A stretch of DNA of 23,316 bases from Clostridia bacterium (GCA_017529175.1 JAFXNX010000112.1:1-23316); one strand, 5' to 3'; positions 1 to 7,804 are shown, counted from the stretch's first letter. A program made the numbers and translations. Notes: generated from the sequence alone by a model not told the origin.

Positions 1-4
1 CTGA

Positions 5-313
5 TCATTCATTCTTATCATCGTCGCCGGAGTTTTTCTTGTCGACGATGGGGATAAAGCCGATAAAGAGACCGAGGATGACGCCGAGGATAACGTTGCG
101 AACGACGGCGGGCGCGTCGAGCGCCATACAGAGAAAGTAAACGCCGACAAAGAAGAGGATACCGATCATGATATACATTATCGCGAGCGCCATACCGGAG
201 AAGCGGCTCCTCATACGCCTGTTCGCGGCGGCAAGGCGCTTTGCCGGGATCAGCTTAAGGGAGACAAGTCCCACGAGGATCGCCGTTCCCCATAAATACA
301 GATCGTCCATCAT
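5..313 (-). CDS. Small hydrophobic membrane protein, function unknown
   Basis: A 102-residue protein with three probable membrane segments (about residues 7-24, 42-63 and 71-92). A basic stretch containing RRMRSR lies between the first two, and the C-terminus is charged and acidic (DDDKNE). The start codon lies one base from the stop of the upstream nucleoside hydrolase gene, so it is very probably the last gene of the same operon. I do not recognise the family. The basic loop and acidic tail are consistent with an integral membrane protein of the cytoplasmic membrane, but no catalytic or binding motif is visible. A second Met directly follows the first, so the exact start is uncertain by one codon. 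Confidence 0.6.
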   Translation of the reverse strand: MMDDLYLWGTAILVGLVSLKLIPAKRLAAANRRMRSRFSGMALAIMYIMIGILFFVGVYFLCMALDAPAVVRNVILGVILGLFIGFIPIVDKKNSGDDDKNE

Positions 314-314
314 A

Positions 315-1262
315 TCACTCGGGCTCCGTCCATCTCGGGATATACTCGCCCGTACATTCTATCGAGCGAAGAGTCTCCCACAAATTACCTAATATCTCGT
401 GACAGTCTATGCGTTCGAGATAAATGATCTTGTGACGCTTGTCGTCGAATCCGAAGGTGTGGTCGTCCTTGAATATCGGAGATGTGACGATTTTTAGATG
501 AGAGAACTGTGGCGTCTCGAAGACGGCGACGGAAGCTACGTCCCAAAGAGTCCTGCCGTAGCCCTCGGGTCTTCCTACCCAGTACCACACCTGATTGATG
601 AGCTGCCAGAGAAGCTCGCAGAGCGGGTTTGCTCCCGCGATCTGCTCTTTTATCGTGCTGATCCTCGTCCAAAGAGTACCCGTTACGTTGATGGCGGGGC
701 ACATGATGAACGGCACGCCGCAGTTTATGAGATACTTCCCCGCTTCGAAATCCTGATCGAGATTGTATTCCCAGATATTCTCCTTGTCAAGTTCGTTCGC
801 GCAAAGCCACAGAACGACGATCTTTTCTTTTATCGACGGATCCATCATGATCGCGGAAGCGATATTCGTTCCCGCGCCGATGCCGAGAACGTAGACGGGC
901 TCGTCATAGCGGTGAGCAGTCTCTATTATGTTTCGCGCCGCCGGACTGTCGACCGGAGCGCCGCCGTTTTCGGTGACGGTCGTCTCCGAACCCCTGAAAT
1001 AGGGGACCTTGCAGTCCTTCTGATAAGCCGAAAGGACGCGTCCTATCTCGACGTAGCTCGCGTCGGCGCCCATTTTGAAGTTTATGTTCCTCTCGGGATG
1101 AGAGAACGGCGCCGCGTTGACGGAGAGAAGCTCGACGCGCTTCGCGCCGATCGCATAGGCGATCGCGAACTGGTCGTCGACCTCGTTGTCCGTGTCCGTG
1201 TCGAGGATGACTTTTTTTATTCTGTCGGAATTAATGTCGTCGATTATTTTCTGAAGATCCAT
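315..1262 (-). CDS. Nucleoside hydrolase (IUNH family)
   Basis: A 315-residue protein of the inosine/uridine-preferring nucleoside hydrolase family, which cleaves the N-glycosidic bond of ribonucleosides to release base and ribose in the cytoplasm. The calcium-binding signature is clear near the N-terminus: DTDNEVDDQFAI at residues 23-34, with D23, D25, D29 and D30 matching the family pattern DxDxxxDD. Near the C-terminus LWDVASVAV keeps the Asp of the canonical HDP motif but has Trp where many characterised members have His, so substrate preference is open. Length is normal for the family. An AAGGAGAG ribosome binding site lies about 8 bases before the ATG. It lies 16 bases behind the GH20 gene, which suggests a salvage operon. 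Nucleoside specificity cannot be read from the sequence. Confidence 0.85.
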   Translation of the reverse strand: MDLQKIIDDINSDRIKKVILDTDTDNEVDDQFAIAYAIGAKRVELLSVNAAPFSHPERNINFKMGADASYVEIGRVLSAYQKDCKVPYFRGSETTVTENGGAPVDSPAARNIIETAHRYDEPVYVLGIGAGTNIASAIMMDPSIKEKIVVLWLCANELDKENIWEYNLDQDFEAGKYLINCGVPFIMCPAINVTGTLWTRISTIKEQIAGANPLCELLWQLINQVWYWVGRPEGYGRTLWDVASVAVFETPQFSHLKIVTSPIFKDDHTFGFDDKRHKIIYLERIDCHEILGNLWETLRSIECTGEYIPRWTEPE

Positions 1263-1278
1263 ATATCTCTCCTTTGAA

Positions 1279-3060
1279 TCAGAACAGCGTCGTCAGCGAA
1301 TCGAGGAATTCGCCGATCATTTCTATTTGCGACGGCTTGTTGTCACGAAGCCATGCGACGCGGTATTCGCGGAACCACTCGGACCACTCCGCGCGAAGCG
1401 CGGCGCGGTCGCCGTACCATTCGACGCCTTTTATCATAAGATGTACTTTGTTCATCAGCTTTACCGCGCGCGCCGCGAGGCGAAGGTCGACGAATACGGG
1501 GTCGTCAATATCTCCCGCTTCGATGAACTCGCAAAGGATCTCGTCCGCGCGCTTTATGTTTTCAATGCAGCGATCGGCGTCGACTGCGAGCTCGGTCGTC
1601 CTTCCCTCTTTGGTGTTCGCGCTGTACCAGTAGACGAAGAGCATCCAGTCGCACGTGCGTTCCGCCTGACCGAGGTCATAGATGAGTTTTACCATATTTC
1701 TGTCGCGGCATCCGTAGAGAAGATCGGACGCGGCGAGTTCAAACTCTTCGTCTATCGTCCCGACGGGATTCCACGCGCGCTCAGCGCCGACGACCATGCC
1801 GTACTTCTCGCAGTTCCACGGGCAGATATTTCCGAAATCTCCCCAGTTTGTGTTGAGAACGCCTTTTGCGCCGTTCTCGAAGCCGTATTTGACAAGGCTC
1901 GTGATGTTTCCGAACGAGCGGTCGATCTCCTCGATGAACCTGTTCCAGGACGAAGTACCCGGGCAGACGATCTGCGTCATGCCGCTTGCGGCAAACGTCT
2001 TGACGTTCTTTTCGTTCGCCTCTTTTTCGTAGTTCCAGTTGAGCATTACCGTGTCGGGCGGGAGCATCTTCATCTTTTCCGGATGATTCAGTACGATATC
2101 TCCCCACATCTGAACGGTCTTGCCGTACGATTTGACGTGAGCGATTATCTTCGAGACGAACTTGAAGTATTCCTCGCCCTCGTCCTTTCCGGTGTTTCTT
2201 CCTTTGCAAAGGTCGAACGTCTCGTCACAGCAGATATTGAATTTTCCGCTTCTGAAAAGAGGAACGTACTGGTCGATAAGACTCTTTATAAGTTCTATGC
2301 TCTCGGGATTCGATACGTCGATCGTGTGATGCGCCATCTTTTCGAGCCAGTATATCTGATAAGGATGCCAGTCCTCGTATTCGCAAAGGTGGCGGTACTT
2401 GTCGCTCTGGAGCAGACGGTAGAGATGTCCGAACGTGGAGAGCGAGGGTACGAGCTCGATGAAGTGCTCATAGCAGAACGTGTCGAGTTCCGTGATCTCC
2501 GACGCCGTAAGACATTCGTCGGCGGTGATGATGCCGTCGAATTCATGGAACGCGAAAGCGTCTTCGACGTAGAGCTGAAGCTCGTTTATCTTGAAGAACG
2601 AAAGCTCCGCGGCGATCTCTTTGAGCTTATCAAGCGTCGGAACGCGGCCTCTCGTTATGTCGTGATAGAATCCGCGCTCGGGGAACGAGGGCTCGTCCTC
2701 GATCACGCAGTAAGGAAGAGCTTTTCCGTATTCTCTTATCATCTGACGAAGAGTCTGCATCCCGTAGAACGCGCCGCGCGCGCTTTTGCCGGATATGAGT
2801 ACGCCGTCTTTGCCGACAGTAAGAGTGTACGCTTCGGAGTCCGTGTCCGCCGCTTCGATAAATATCGCGCTCTCGGGACGGACCGGCGACGCCGCGAGAG
2901 AAACGTCGGCGCAAAGCGCGGCTTCAAGATCGCGCTTCAGGTCCGCCGCTCTTGCGGTAAGACGTCTATCGGACGGATACTTTACGGCGACGCGAAAACC
3001 CGTCAGGTCGAGCGAGCCGTCTTCTGTTTTTATATTCTTAGGTACGGGAATGATCTTCAT
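1279..3060 (-). CDS. Glycoside hydrolase family 20, beta-N-acetylhexosaminidase-like
   Basis: A 593-residue GH20-type protein, expected to release terminal beta-linked N-acetylhexosamine by substrate-assisted catalysis. The N-terminal GH20b-like domain runs to about residue 130 and ends in the typical RGAFYGMQTLRQM. The TIM barrel follows with RGFYHDITRGRVPTLDKLK, and the paired acidic residues D279-E280 (in NICCDETFD) fit the catalytic pair. No signal peptide is visible, so it is probably cytoplasmic and acts on imported oligosaccharides. I chose the ATG at 3058-3060 because AAGGAG precedes it by a normal distance; the frame stays open 16 codons further upstream but that stretch covers the promoter side and has no ribosome binding site. 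First gene of the minus-strand operon with the nucleoside hydrolase. True substrate is inferred only from family. Confidence 0.85.
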   Translation of the reverse strand: MKIIPVPKNIKTEDGSLDLTGFRVAVKYPSDRRLTARAADLKRDLEAALCADVSLAASPVRPESAIFIEAADTDSEAYTLTVGKDGVLISGKSARGAFYGMQTLRQMIREYGKALPYCVIEDEPSFPERGFYHDITRGRVPTLDKLKEIAAELSFFKINELQLYVEDAFAFHEFDGIITADECLTASEITELDTFCYEHFIELVPSLSTFGHLYRLLQSDKYRHLCEYEDWHPYQIYWLEKMAHHTIDVSNPESIELIKSLIDQYVPLFRSGKFNICCDETFDLCKGRNTGKDEGEEYFKFVSKIIAHVKSYGKTVQMWGDIVLNHPEKMKMLPPDTVMLNWNYEKEANEKNVKTFAASGMTQIVCPGTSSWNRFIEEIDRSFGNITSLVKYGFENGAKGVLNTNWGDFGNICPWNCEKYGMVVGAERAWNPVGTIDEEFELAASDLLYGCRDRNMVKLIYDLGQAERTCDWMLFVYWYSANTKEGRTTELAVDADRCIENIKRADEILCEFIEAGDIDDPVFVDLRLAARAVKLMNKVHLMIKGVEWYGDRAALRAEWSEWFREYRVAWLRDNKPSQIEMIGEFLDSLTTLF

Positions 3061-3098
3061 AATCAAAGCTCCTTGAGAGAAAATATTTTTACGCTTAA

Positions 3099-3127
3099 AG
3101 TATAACATATATTTTTTTCGTTATCAA
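3099..3127 (-). promoter_or_regulatory. Sigma-A promoter of the GH20 operon
   Basis: On the minus strand TTGATA (3122-3127) and TATACT (3099-3104) are separated by 17 bases, a near-consensus vegetative promoter. It lies about 40 bases before the GH20 start and diverges from the promoter of the zinc-ribbon gene. The 60 bases between the two promoters hold an imperfect inverted repeat (GAGAGCG and CGCTCTT), a possible operator. Confidence 0.75.
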
Positions 3128-3185
3128 GCGATTGAGAAAAAATGAGAGCGTAACCGGACAGATTTTACATTCGCTCTTATTTTCG

Positions 3186-3214
3186 TTGACAAAGAGCGCG
3201 GCGTACCGTATAAT
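3186..3214 (+). promoter_or_regulatory. Perfect-consensus sigma-A promoter of the zinc-ribbon gene
   Basis: TTGACA (3186-3191) and TATAAT (3209-3214) with exactly 17 bases between them. This is a full consensus promoter, so strong constitutive transcription of the gene at 3252 is expected unless an operator overlaps it. Confidence 0.88.
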
Positions 3215-3251
3215 ATATATGTTAAATAAATACTGATAGCGGAGGTTTACT

Positions 3252-4322
3252 ATGGCGTTATTTGATAAAAAAACAAGCGGCGTCGCGGCGAATATCGAAA
3301 GAGCGGAAGATGATCTTTACGCGGCGCGCTGCGAGCTCGGCAAGGCGTATTATGAAGCCCACGCCGACGATGAAGGCGCGGAATTTGCTTCTCTCATCAA
3401 AAGCATAGCGCTCGCAGAAAAGAGATGCGAGATATACAAAGAACTTGAAGTACGCATGAGAGGAGCGAAGGTCTGCCCGAGCTGCAAGGCCGAAGTACCG
3501 TCCAATTCCGTATTTTGCAACAGCTGCGGCGCGAAGATGCCCGAGCAGCTGCCGCTTACCGACGGCGAGTACGTATACTGCGAGGGCTGCGGCGAAGCGA
3601 TGCCGACAGGTCAAAGATTTTGCACGGTATGCGGAGCGGCTCTCCCCGTTATAGCGGATGAAGCTCCCGAGTCGGCAGCAGAAGAAGCTCCGGCAGTTGA
3701 GGAAGCTCCCGCGGTCGAAGAAACTCCTGCATTTGAGGAAACTCCTGCATTTGAGGAAACTCCCGCGGTCGAAGAAACTCCTGCATTTGAGGAAACTCCT
3801 GCATTTGAGGAAACTCCCGCGGTCGAAGAGGCGCCCGCGGAAGAAGAAGCTCCGGCGATCGAGGAAGCTCCGGCTTTTGAAGAAGCTCCCGCATTTGAAG
3901 AAACTCCCGCATTTGAGGAAACTCCCGCGGTCGAAGAGGCGCCCGCGGAAGAAGCTCCGGCGTTTGACGCGCCGCCTGCGGCTTTCCCCGAGATGACTGA
4001 CCGCAGACCCGATATTCCCGAGCCCGCTGGCGCTCTCGTATGCCCCGCCTGCGGCAAAGCGCTGAGACCCGATGCGAAGTTCTGTACCGGGTGCGGACAT
4101 AGGCTTGACGCGCCTGCAGCTCCCGCGGCTCCCGCGTTTCCCGTATGCCCGGCTTGCGGCAAAGAGCTGAAGCCCGGCGCGAAGTTCTGCACCGGATGCG
4201 GACAGAGAATAGACGCACCCGCGCCATTCGCCGCGCCCGCGGCGCCGGTATGTCCCGCCTGCGGCAAAGAGATCAGGCCCGGCGCGAAGTTCTGTACCGG
4301 GTGCGGTCATAAGATCGGATAA
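3252..4322 (+). CDS. Protein with five zinc ribbons and an acidic Pro/Glu repeat linker
   Basis: A 356-residue soluble protein. Residues 1-70 are helical, with Ala/Glu/Arg heptad-like spacing. Five treble-cysteine zinc ribbons follow: C75/C78/C89/C92, C110/C113/C124/C127, C264/C267/C278/C281, C299/C302/C313/C316 and C334/C337/C348/C351. The last three are near-identical (CPACGK, then AKFCTGCG). Between the second and third ribbons, residues 144-238 are six-residue repeats of the type EETPAF/EEAPAV, a flexible acidic spacer. GGAGG stands 6 bases before the ATG. It is transcribed alone from a consensus promoter. Family knowledge: such double zinc ribbons act as structural or protein-binding adaptors in Firmicutes; no enzyme domain is present and the partner is unknown. 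No membrane segment is seen. Repeat copy number may vary between strains. Confidence 0.8.
   Translation: MALFDKKTSGVAANIERAEDDLYAARCELGKAYYEAHADDEGAEFASLIKSIALAEKRCEIYKELEVRMRGAKVCPSCKAEVPSNSVFCNSCGAKMPEQLPLTDGEYVYCEGCGEAMPTGQRFCTVCGAALPVIADEAPESAAEEAPAVEEAPAVEETPAFEETPAFEETPAVEETPAFEETPAFEETPAVEEAPAEEEAPAIEEAPAFEEAPAFEETPAFEETPAVEEAPAEEAPAFDAPPAAFPEMTDRRPDIPEPAGALVCPACGKALRPDAKFCTGCGHRLDAPAAPAAPAFPVCPACGKELKPGAKFCTGCGQRIDAPAPFAAPAAPVCPACGKEIRPGAKFCTGCGHKIG
3681..3965 (+). repeat. In-frame 18-bp tandem repeat with an exact 54-bp duplication
   Basis: Sixteen or so 18-bp units encode EE(T/A)PA(F/V/I). A higher-order unit of 54 bases is present twice in a row without a difference (3721-3774 and 3775-3828), pointing to recent slippage or unequal exchange. 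Copy number differences keep the reading frame. Confidence 0.9.
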
Positions 4323-4330
4323 ATTTGCAC

Positions 4331-4359
4331 TTGACAAAACCGCGGACAGGTGATATACT
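4331..4359 (+). promoter_or_regulatory. Sigma-A promoter of the thiT leader
   Basis: TTGACA (4331-4336) and TATACT (4354-4359) with a 17-base spacer. It starts just after the stop of the zinc-ribbon gene and drives the TPP riboswitch leader. Confidence 0.85.
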
Positions 4360-4371
4360 GTTCTGCGAACT

Positions 4372-4470
4372 GAATATCGGGGGTGCTGCACGAAAGTGAT
4401 GCTGAGACGCTATATGCGAACCCCGGGGCTTTGCCCGAACCTGATACGGATAATACCGGCGTAGGTACAG
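4372..4470 (+). promoter_or_regulatory. TPP riboswitch (THI element)
   Basis: The leader shows the conserved THI-box blocks in order: GGGGGTGC, then GATGCTGAGAC, then GAACCCC, then GAACCTGATACGGATAATAC, then CGGCGTAGG. CTGAGA and the ACCTGAT...GGATAAT...GCGTAGG strings are the pyrimidine- and pyrophosphate-sensing parts of the family. It precedes an intrinsic terminator and the thiamine genes thiT and thiN. The expected action is therefore premature termination when TPP is abundant. Boundaries are approximate because the P1 stem was not folded by computer. Confidence 0.95.
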
Positions 4471-4485
4471 AAAATGAAAATCTTT

Positions 4486-4513
4486 GCGCACCGGAATTCC
4501 GGTGCGCTTTTTT
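4486..4513 (+). terminator. Riboswitch expression-platform terminator
   Basis: A perfect 22-base palindrome (9-bp stem GCGCACCGG, loop AATT) is followed by six T residues, then by the thiT ribosome binding site. Its position between aptamer and gene marks it as the switchable terminator. The anti-terminator pairing was not worked out. Confidence 0.9.
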
Positions 4514-4530
4514 CCGGAAGGAGATCAATT

Positions 4531-5094
4531 ATGACAAAAAAGAAAATTTTACCGATGGCTGAATGCGCCGTGATGGTCGCTCTTGCGACGGGGCTAAGCC
4601 TTATAACCCTATTCAAGCTGCCGCTCGGCGGCTCCGTTACGGTGCTGAGCATGCTTCCCGTGTGCATGTTCTCGATAAGACACGGCGTGAAGTGGGGACT
4701 TGTCTGCGGATTTCTTTATTCCGTGACACAGCTTCTGATAGATCTGTCGGCGGTGCTCTCGTGGGGGCTTACTCCCGTCGCGGTGGCGGGCTGTCTTGCG
4801 CTCGACTATATAATCGCTTTCACGTGCCTCGGCCTTGCAGGTGTTTTCAGAGATCACGGCAAGCTCGGCATGATCCTCGGAGTCTGCCTTGCGCTGACGG
4901 CGAGATTCGCCGCTCACGTCATTTCCGGCACGATAATTTTCGACGTATGGCTTCCCGAGAACTGGAACAACGCTTTCATTTACGCGATCTGCTACAACGG
5001 TTCGTTCATGCTTCCCGAGCTTGCGATGACCGGAGTTGCCGCGTTCAGCCTTGTAAGTATCCCGAATCTCGTGAAAGTAAACGAGAAGAAATGA
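4531..5094 (+). CDS. thiT: Energy-coupled thiamine transporter S-component ThiT
   Basis: A 187-residue membrane protein of the ECF S-component type that binds thiamine and works with the shared EcfA/A'/T module. Six hydrophobic segments are visible. Family-typical stretches include GGSVTVLSMLP, GVKWGLVCGF, the central LDYIIAFTCLGLAG, and a C-terminal RFAAHVISGTIIF...WLPENW region with aromatic and Asn residues. The frame is open further upstream, but those codons run through the terminator. The start at 4531 follows GGAAGGAGA at a normal distance, so I chose it. It is the first gene behind the TPP riboswitch and overlaps thiN by four bases (ATGA), so thiamine uptake and its phosphorylation are co-regulated. 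Confidence 0.93.
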   Translation: MTKKKILPMAECAVMVALATGLSLITLFKLPLGGSVTVLSMLPVCMFSIRHGVKWGLVCGFLYSVTQLLIDLSAVLSWGLTPVAVAGCLALDYIIAFTCLGLAGVFRDHGKLGMILGVCLALTARFAAHVISGTIIFDVWLPENWNNAFIYAICYNGSFMLPELAMTGVAAFSLVSIPNLVKVNEKK

Positions 5095-5711
5095 AACCGG
5101 GTATTTGCTATATCGTCGCCGCGGGAGACGCGCCGGAAGATATGTCGATCGAAAAGAGGGACGGCGACGTCGTCATCGCCTGCGACGCGGGATACAGAAC
5201 GCTTGACGCCCTCGGTATCGTGCCGGACGTCTTTATCGGGGACGGGGATTCTCTGAACTATATCCCCGACGTTGCGGAAAAAGAGGTGCTTCCCTGCGTC
5301 AAGGACGACACGGACACGTTTGCCGCAATCGAGTACGCGCTCGAGCGCGGATTTACAGAGTTTCGTATCTACGGCGCGCTCGGCGGCAAGCGGTTTTCTC
5401 ACACCGTCGCAAACGTCAAAAGCTTATCGTATATCGCAAAGCGCGGCGGGCGCGGCGTCATCATCGACGACGACTGCAAGATATATCTGCTGACGCCGGA
5501 TACGGGCGAGTTTATCCTGCCCGAGACGGACGGTTATTTCTCCGTCTTTGCCGTGAACGCAGATGCAAAGGTATCGATCTTCGGCGCGAAGTATGAGCTT
5601 AACCGCGCGCGTCTTACGCCCGACTCGACGCTCGGGTGCAGCAACGAGCCGAAGGGAAAGACGCTCATTACGGTTTTTGACGGCGAAGTTCTCGTAATAA
5701 CCGATAAATAA
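5091..5711 (+). CDS. thiN: Thiamine pyrophosphokinase
   Basis: A 206-residue enzyme that transfers pyrophosphate from ATP to thiamine to give TPP. Visible family signatures are IACDAGYRTLDALGIVPD, the metal-binding GDGDSL, KDDTDTFAAIEYALERG, and GALGGKRFSHTVANV, the counterpart of the usual GGRxDHxLAN motif. Length is normal for the bacterial single-domain form. The ATG overlaps the thiT stop in ATGA, so translation is coupled. With ThiT it makes a thiamine salvage pair under TPP feedback. No terminator is evident behind it, so read-through towards the next gene is possible, but that gene has its own promoter. Confidence 0.92.
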   Translation: MKPGICYIVAAGDAPEDMSIEKRDGDVVIACDAGYRTLDALGIVPDVFIGDGDSLNYIPDVAEKEVLPCVKDDTDTFAAIEYALERGFTEFRIYGALGGKRFSHTVANVKSLSYIAKRGGRGVIIDDDCKIYLLTPDTGEFILPETDGYFSVFAVNADAKVSIFGAKYELNRARLTPDSTLGCSNEPKGKTLITVFDGEVLVITDK

Positions 5712-5729
5712 ATATGTTACATTTTATAC

Positions 5730-5757
5730 TTGACAATGAGAATCTTTTTGATATAAT
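5730..5757 (+). promoter_or_regulatory. Sigma-A promoter of the oxidoreductase gene
   Basis: TTGACA (5730-5735) and TATAAT (5752-5757) with a 16-base spacer, about 54 bases before the start codon. Confidence 0.8.
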
Positions 5758-5810
5758 ATACGAGGTGTTTCTCCGACTTATCTAAATCAATCGGGGGACA
5801 GAGGTATTTG

Positions 5811-6878
5811 ATGAAGCAAGCGGCTGTTATCGGTTACGGCGGAATGGGGCAGTGGCACGTTGCTCATATGGAAGGTCTTTCGTACTGCGGTATGAAGATC
5901 GAAAAGAGCGACGTCGTTTCCTGCGCCGGAATTTATGACATTGATCCCCAAAAGCAGGAACTCGCGCGCCTTTACGGCATTAACGTTTATTCCTCGTTCG
6001 AAGAGATCCTCTCCGACGGCGACGTTGAGATAGTTGTCATTGCCGTTCCGAACGACCTACACGAAGAATATACCGTAAAGTGCCTCGAGGCGGGAAAAAA
6101 CGTGCTTTGCGAAAAACCGGTCACGCTCTCGTCAGAGAGTCTTGAGAGAATGATCGCCGCGTCCGAAAAAGCAGGGCGCGTGTTCAGCGTTCATCAGAAC
6201 AGACGCTGGGACGACTATTTCGTAACGGTAAAACGTCTCGCCGACGAGCGCGATCTCGGAGACCTTATGAGTCTTGAGACGAGAGTTCAGGGGTCAAACG
6301 GTATCCCCGGCGACTGGAGAAAGCACAAAGCTCCCGGCGGCGGTATGCTCTACGACTGGGGCGTTCACCTCATCGACCAGGCGCTTTGGATGAACGGCTA
6401 CGACGTCGACCGCGTTTTCTGCACTCTTGATTTTCTCACCGGGTGCGAAGTGGACGACGGATGCTATATCGACATTTTCCTCAAAAGCGGTATCAGATGC
6501 CGCGTCGAGGTGAGCACCTATAACTTCATTCAGCTCCCCCTCATGTACGCGAGATTCACCGAGGGTACGGTGAAGGTCGAGAACTGGGGAAGCGACGTGG
6601 AGGTCGTCCATTGCAACGAGTGGCGCGATCATGATATCAAGCCGGTCAAGACGGCGTCCGGCCTCTCCAAAACGATGGCGCCGAGAAGCGAGCGCACGAT
6701 AGAAAAAGACGTTATCGCGAAGGACGCGGTTGACGTTCACGACTATTACCGCAATTTCTGCGACGCGATAGACCGCAAGGCAAAACAGATCGTCACTCAC
6801 GAGCAGATGCGGGTGGTTATGAAGGTCATCGAAGCCGCTTTCCGCTCCGCCGAAACCGGAGAAGCGGTTAGATTTTAA
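5811..6878 (+). CDS. Gfo/Idh/MocA family NAD(P)-dependent oxidoreductase
   Basis: A 355-residue cytoplasmic dehydrogenase of the glucose-fructose oxidoreductase / inositol dehydrogenase class. The N-terminal Rossmann fold carries AVIGYGGMGQWH near residues 5-16 for NAD(P) binding. CEKPV near residue 101 holds the conserved active-site Lys. GGGMLYDWGVHLIDQALW is the family C-terminal domain motif with Asp and His near the active site. Start: GAGG lies 6 bases before the ATG at 5811; the TTG just before it is less likely. It stands alone with its own promoter and a terminator behind it, so context does not identify the substrate (a sugar, inositol or similar polyol by family). Confidence 0.88.
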   Translation: MKQAAVIGYGGMGQWHVAHMEGLSYCGMKIEKSDVVSCAGIYDIDPQKQELARLYGINVYSSFEEILSDGDVEIVVIAVPNDLHEEYTVKCLEAGKNVLCEKPVTLSSESLERMIAASEKAGRVFSVHQNRRWDDYFVTVKRLADERDLGDLMSLETRVQGSNGIPGDWRKHKAPGGGMLYDWGVHLIDQALWMNGYDVDRVFCTLDFLTGCEVDDGCYIDIFLKSGIRCRVEVSTYNFIQLPLMYARFTEGTVKVENWGSDVEVVHCNEWRDHDIKPVKTASGLSKTMAPRSERTIEKDVIAKDAVDVHDYYRNFCDAIDRKAKQIVTHEQMRVVMKVIEAAFRSAETGEAVRF

Positions 6879-6880
6879 TA

Positions 6881-6931
6881 GCCGGACTCCGCCCGGCACC
6901 TGCCAAAGGGACAGATCCCTTTGGAACCCCA
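6881..6931 (+). repeat. REP-like two-hairpin intergenic module, copy 1
   Basis: Two bases behind the oxidoreductase stop lies a small hairpin (stem GCCGG/CCGGC, loop with ACTCCG). A second follows (CCAAAGGGA / TCCCTTTGG, 6903-6924), then GGAACCCC. A related copy with the same order relative to its gene lies behind the helicase gene at 10112-10162. Stem 1 differs in sequence between copies but stays paired, which suggests that structure is kept. Confidence 0.75.
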
Positions 6932-6939
6932 AAAAAACA

Positions 6940-6970
6940 AATCCGAAAACGCAAGCGTTTTCGGATTTTG
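6940..6970 (+). terminator. Intrinsic terminator behind the oxidoreductase
   Basis: Stem AATCCGAAAACGC / GCGTTTTCGGATT with a two-base loop, followed by TTGTTTT. The stem is flanked by A-rich and T-rich tracts, so it may work in both directions. The stretch from 6971 to about 7060 shows nothing else I can support. Confidence 0.85.
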
Positions 6971-7062
6971 TTTTATACGGGTCATCAAGGCAAATGAAAC
7001 GCTCCTTTGAGCCCTCGCTTTAAGCTATACCCATTTTCGCGATCAATATCACAGCTTGCCTC

Positions 7063-7088
7063 GGGAAACTTTTCTCAAAAAGTTTCCC
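7063..7088 (-). terminator. Hairpin over the end of the HAD phosphatase gene
   Basis: An 11-bp perfect stem (GGGAAACTTTT / AAAAGTTTCCC) with a four-base loop that contains the stop codon of the phosphatase gene. It has no T-run of its own beyond the stem, so it may stabilise the transcript end more than terminate. Confidence 0.5.
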
Positions 7089-7740
7089 CGTCAATAATCT
7101 TAATCAAATCTTTAGGCGAACGGATGATGAGTTTCGCGCCGGCGTCGAGTAGACACTCTTCGCTTCTGTAGCCCCACGTTACGCCGACCGGTAGCATCCC
7201 CGAGTTGACACCCGTCTTTATATCAATGTCCGAATCCCCGATGAACGCGCATTCCGACGGCAGAAGTCCGAGCTCGTCGGCGATCTGAAGCGCCGGCGCG
7301 GGATCGGGTTTTTCAGGCAGATCGAGCTGGCCGTGAACTGAATCGAACACGCCGGGATAGAGTTTTGCTATCGTTTCCTTGACGAAGGCGTCCTGTTTGT
7401 TCGATAGGACAGATACTTTTACCCCGCGGGACTTAAGTTCGTTTACCGCCTCGGGAACTCCGTCGAACGGATGAGTTTTGTCGAGACAGCACTCCGCGTA
7501 ATGTCTGCCGTAAATTTCAAGCGCGCGGTCAACGAGCGGGTCGTTGAAATCATTTATGCTCCCCTCGGGAAGGGACCTGCCGACAAATCGCCTTGCTCCG
7601 CGGTTGATGAAGCAGAGCAGCTCCTCGTACGTCCTGGTGGGAAAATTAAGTTCGACGAGCATACGGTTCATCGCGGTCAGAAGGTCGTCCATCGTGTCGA
7701 GAAGCGTGCCGTCAAGATCGAAAATTGCGCCTTTTATCAT
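7075..7740 (-). CDS. HAD-superfamily phosphatase, phosphoglycolate phosphatase-like
   Basis: A 221-residue HAD hydrolase of the Gph/PGMB type with a helical cap. Motif I is FDLDGTLLDT with nucleophile D8 and acid/base D10. Motif II is VSVLSNK near residue 117, motif III the Lys region LPEKPDPAPAL, and motif IV CAFIGDSDIDIKTG with metal-binding Asp residues. Family members dephosphorylate small phosphorylated metabolites such as 2-phosphoglycolate. The exact substrate is not readable. The start ATG is adjacent to a CGGAGC stretch about 13 bases upstream, a somewhat long spacing. It is transcribed in the same direction as secG, which lies upstream but is separated from it by a terminator. Confidence 0.85.
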   Translation of the reverse strand: MIKGAIFDLDGTLLDTMDDLLTAMNRMLVELNFPTRTYEELLCFINRGARRFVGRSLPEGSINDFNDPLVDRALEIYGRHYAECCLDKTHPFDGVPEAVNELKSRGVKVSVLSNKQDAFVKETIAKLYPGVFDSVHGQLDLPEKPDPAPALQIADELGLLPSECAFIGDSDIDIKTGVNSGMLPVGVTWGYRSEECLLDAGAKLIIRSPKDLIKIIDGETF

Positions 7741-7777
7741 ATCAGTTCAATGCTCCGGATCAATAATATCAAACAAA

Positions 7778-7804
7778 AACCGCTTCGGTCATGCCAAAGC
7801 GGTT
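7778..7804 (-). terminator. Terminator behind secG
   Basis: Stem AACCGCTT / AAGCGGTT with an 11-base loop, T-rich on the minus-strand 3' side and A/T-rich on the other, so it may be bidirectional. It separates secG from the phosphatase gene. Confidence 0.8.

Noticed and set aside
1327..3105. A 592-codon open frame on the plus strand opposite the GH20 gene, and a 259-codon one opposite the nucleoside hydrolase
   Set aside because: They mirror strongly recognised genes and arise from GC-rich codon bias; they have no family signature and no ribosome binding site that I can support.
3681..3965. A CRISPR-like array
   Set aside because: The repeats are contiguous 18-base coding units without spacers and lie inside an open reading frame. 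No CRISPR array was seen in the window.
4563..5090. Upstream extension of the thiN frame across thiT
   Set aside because: The recognisable pyrophosphokinase begins at 5091 with an ATGA overlap. The upstream part is an out-of-frame Arg-rich translation of thiT.
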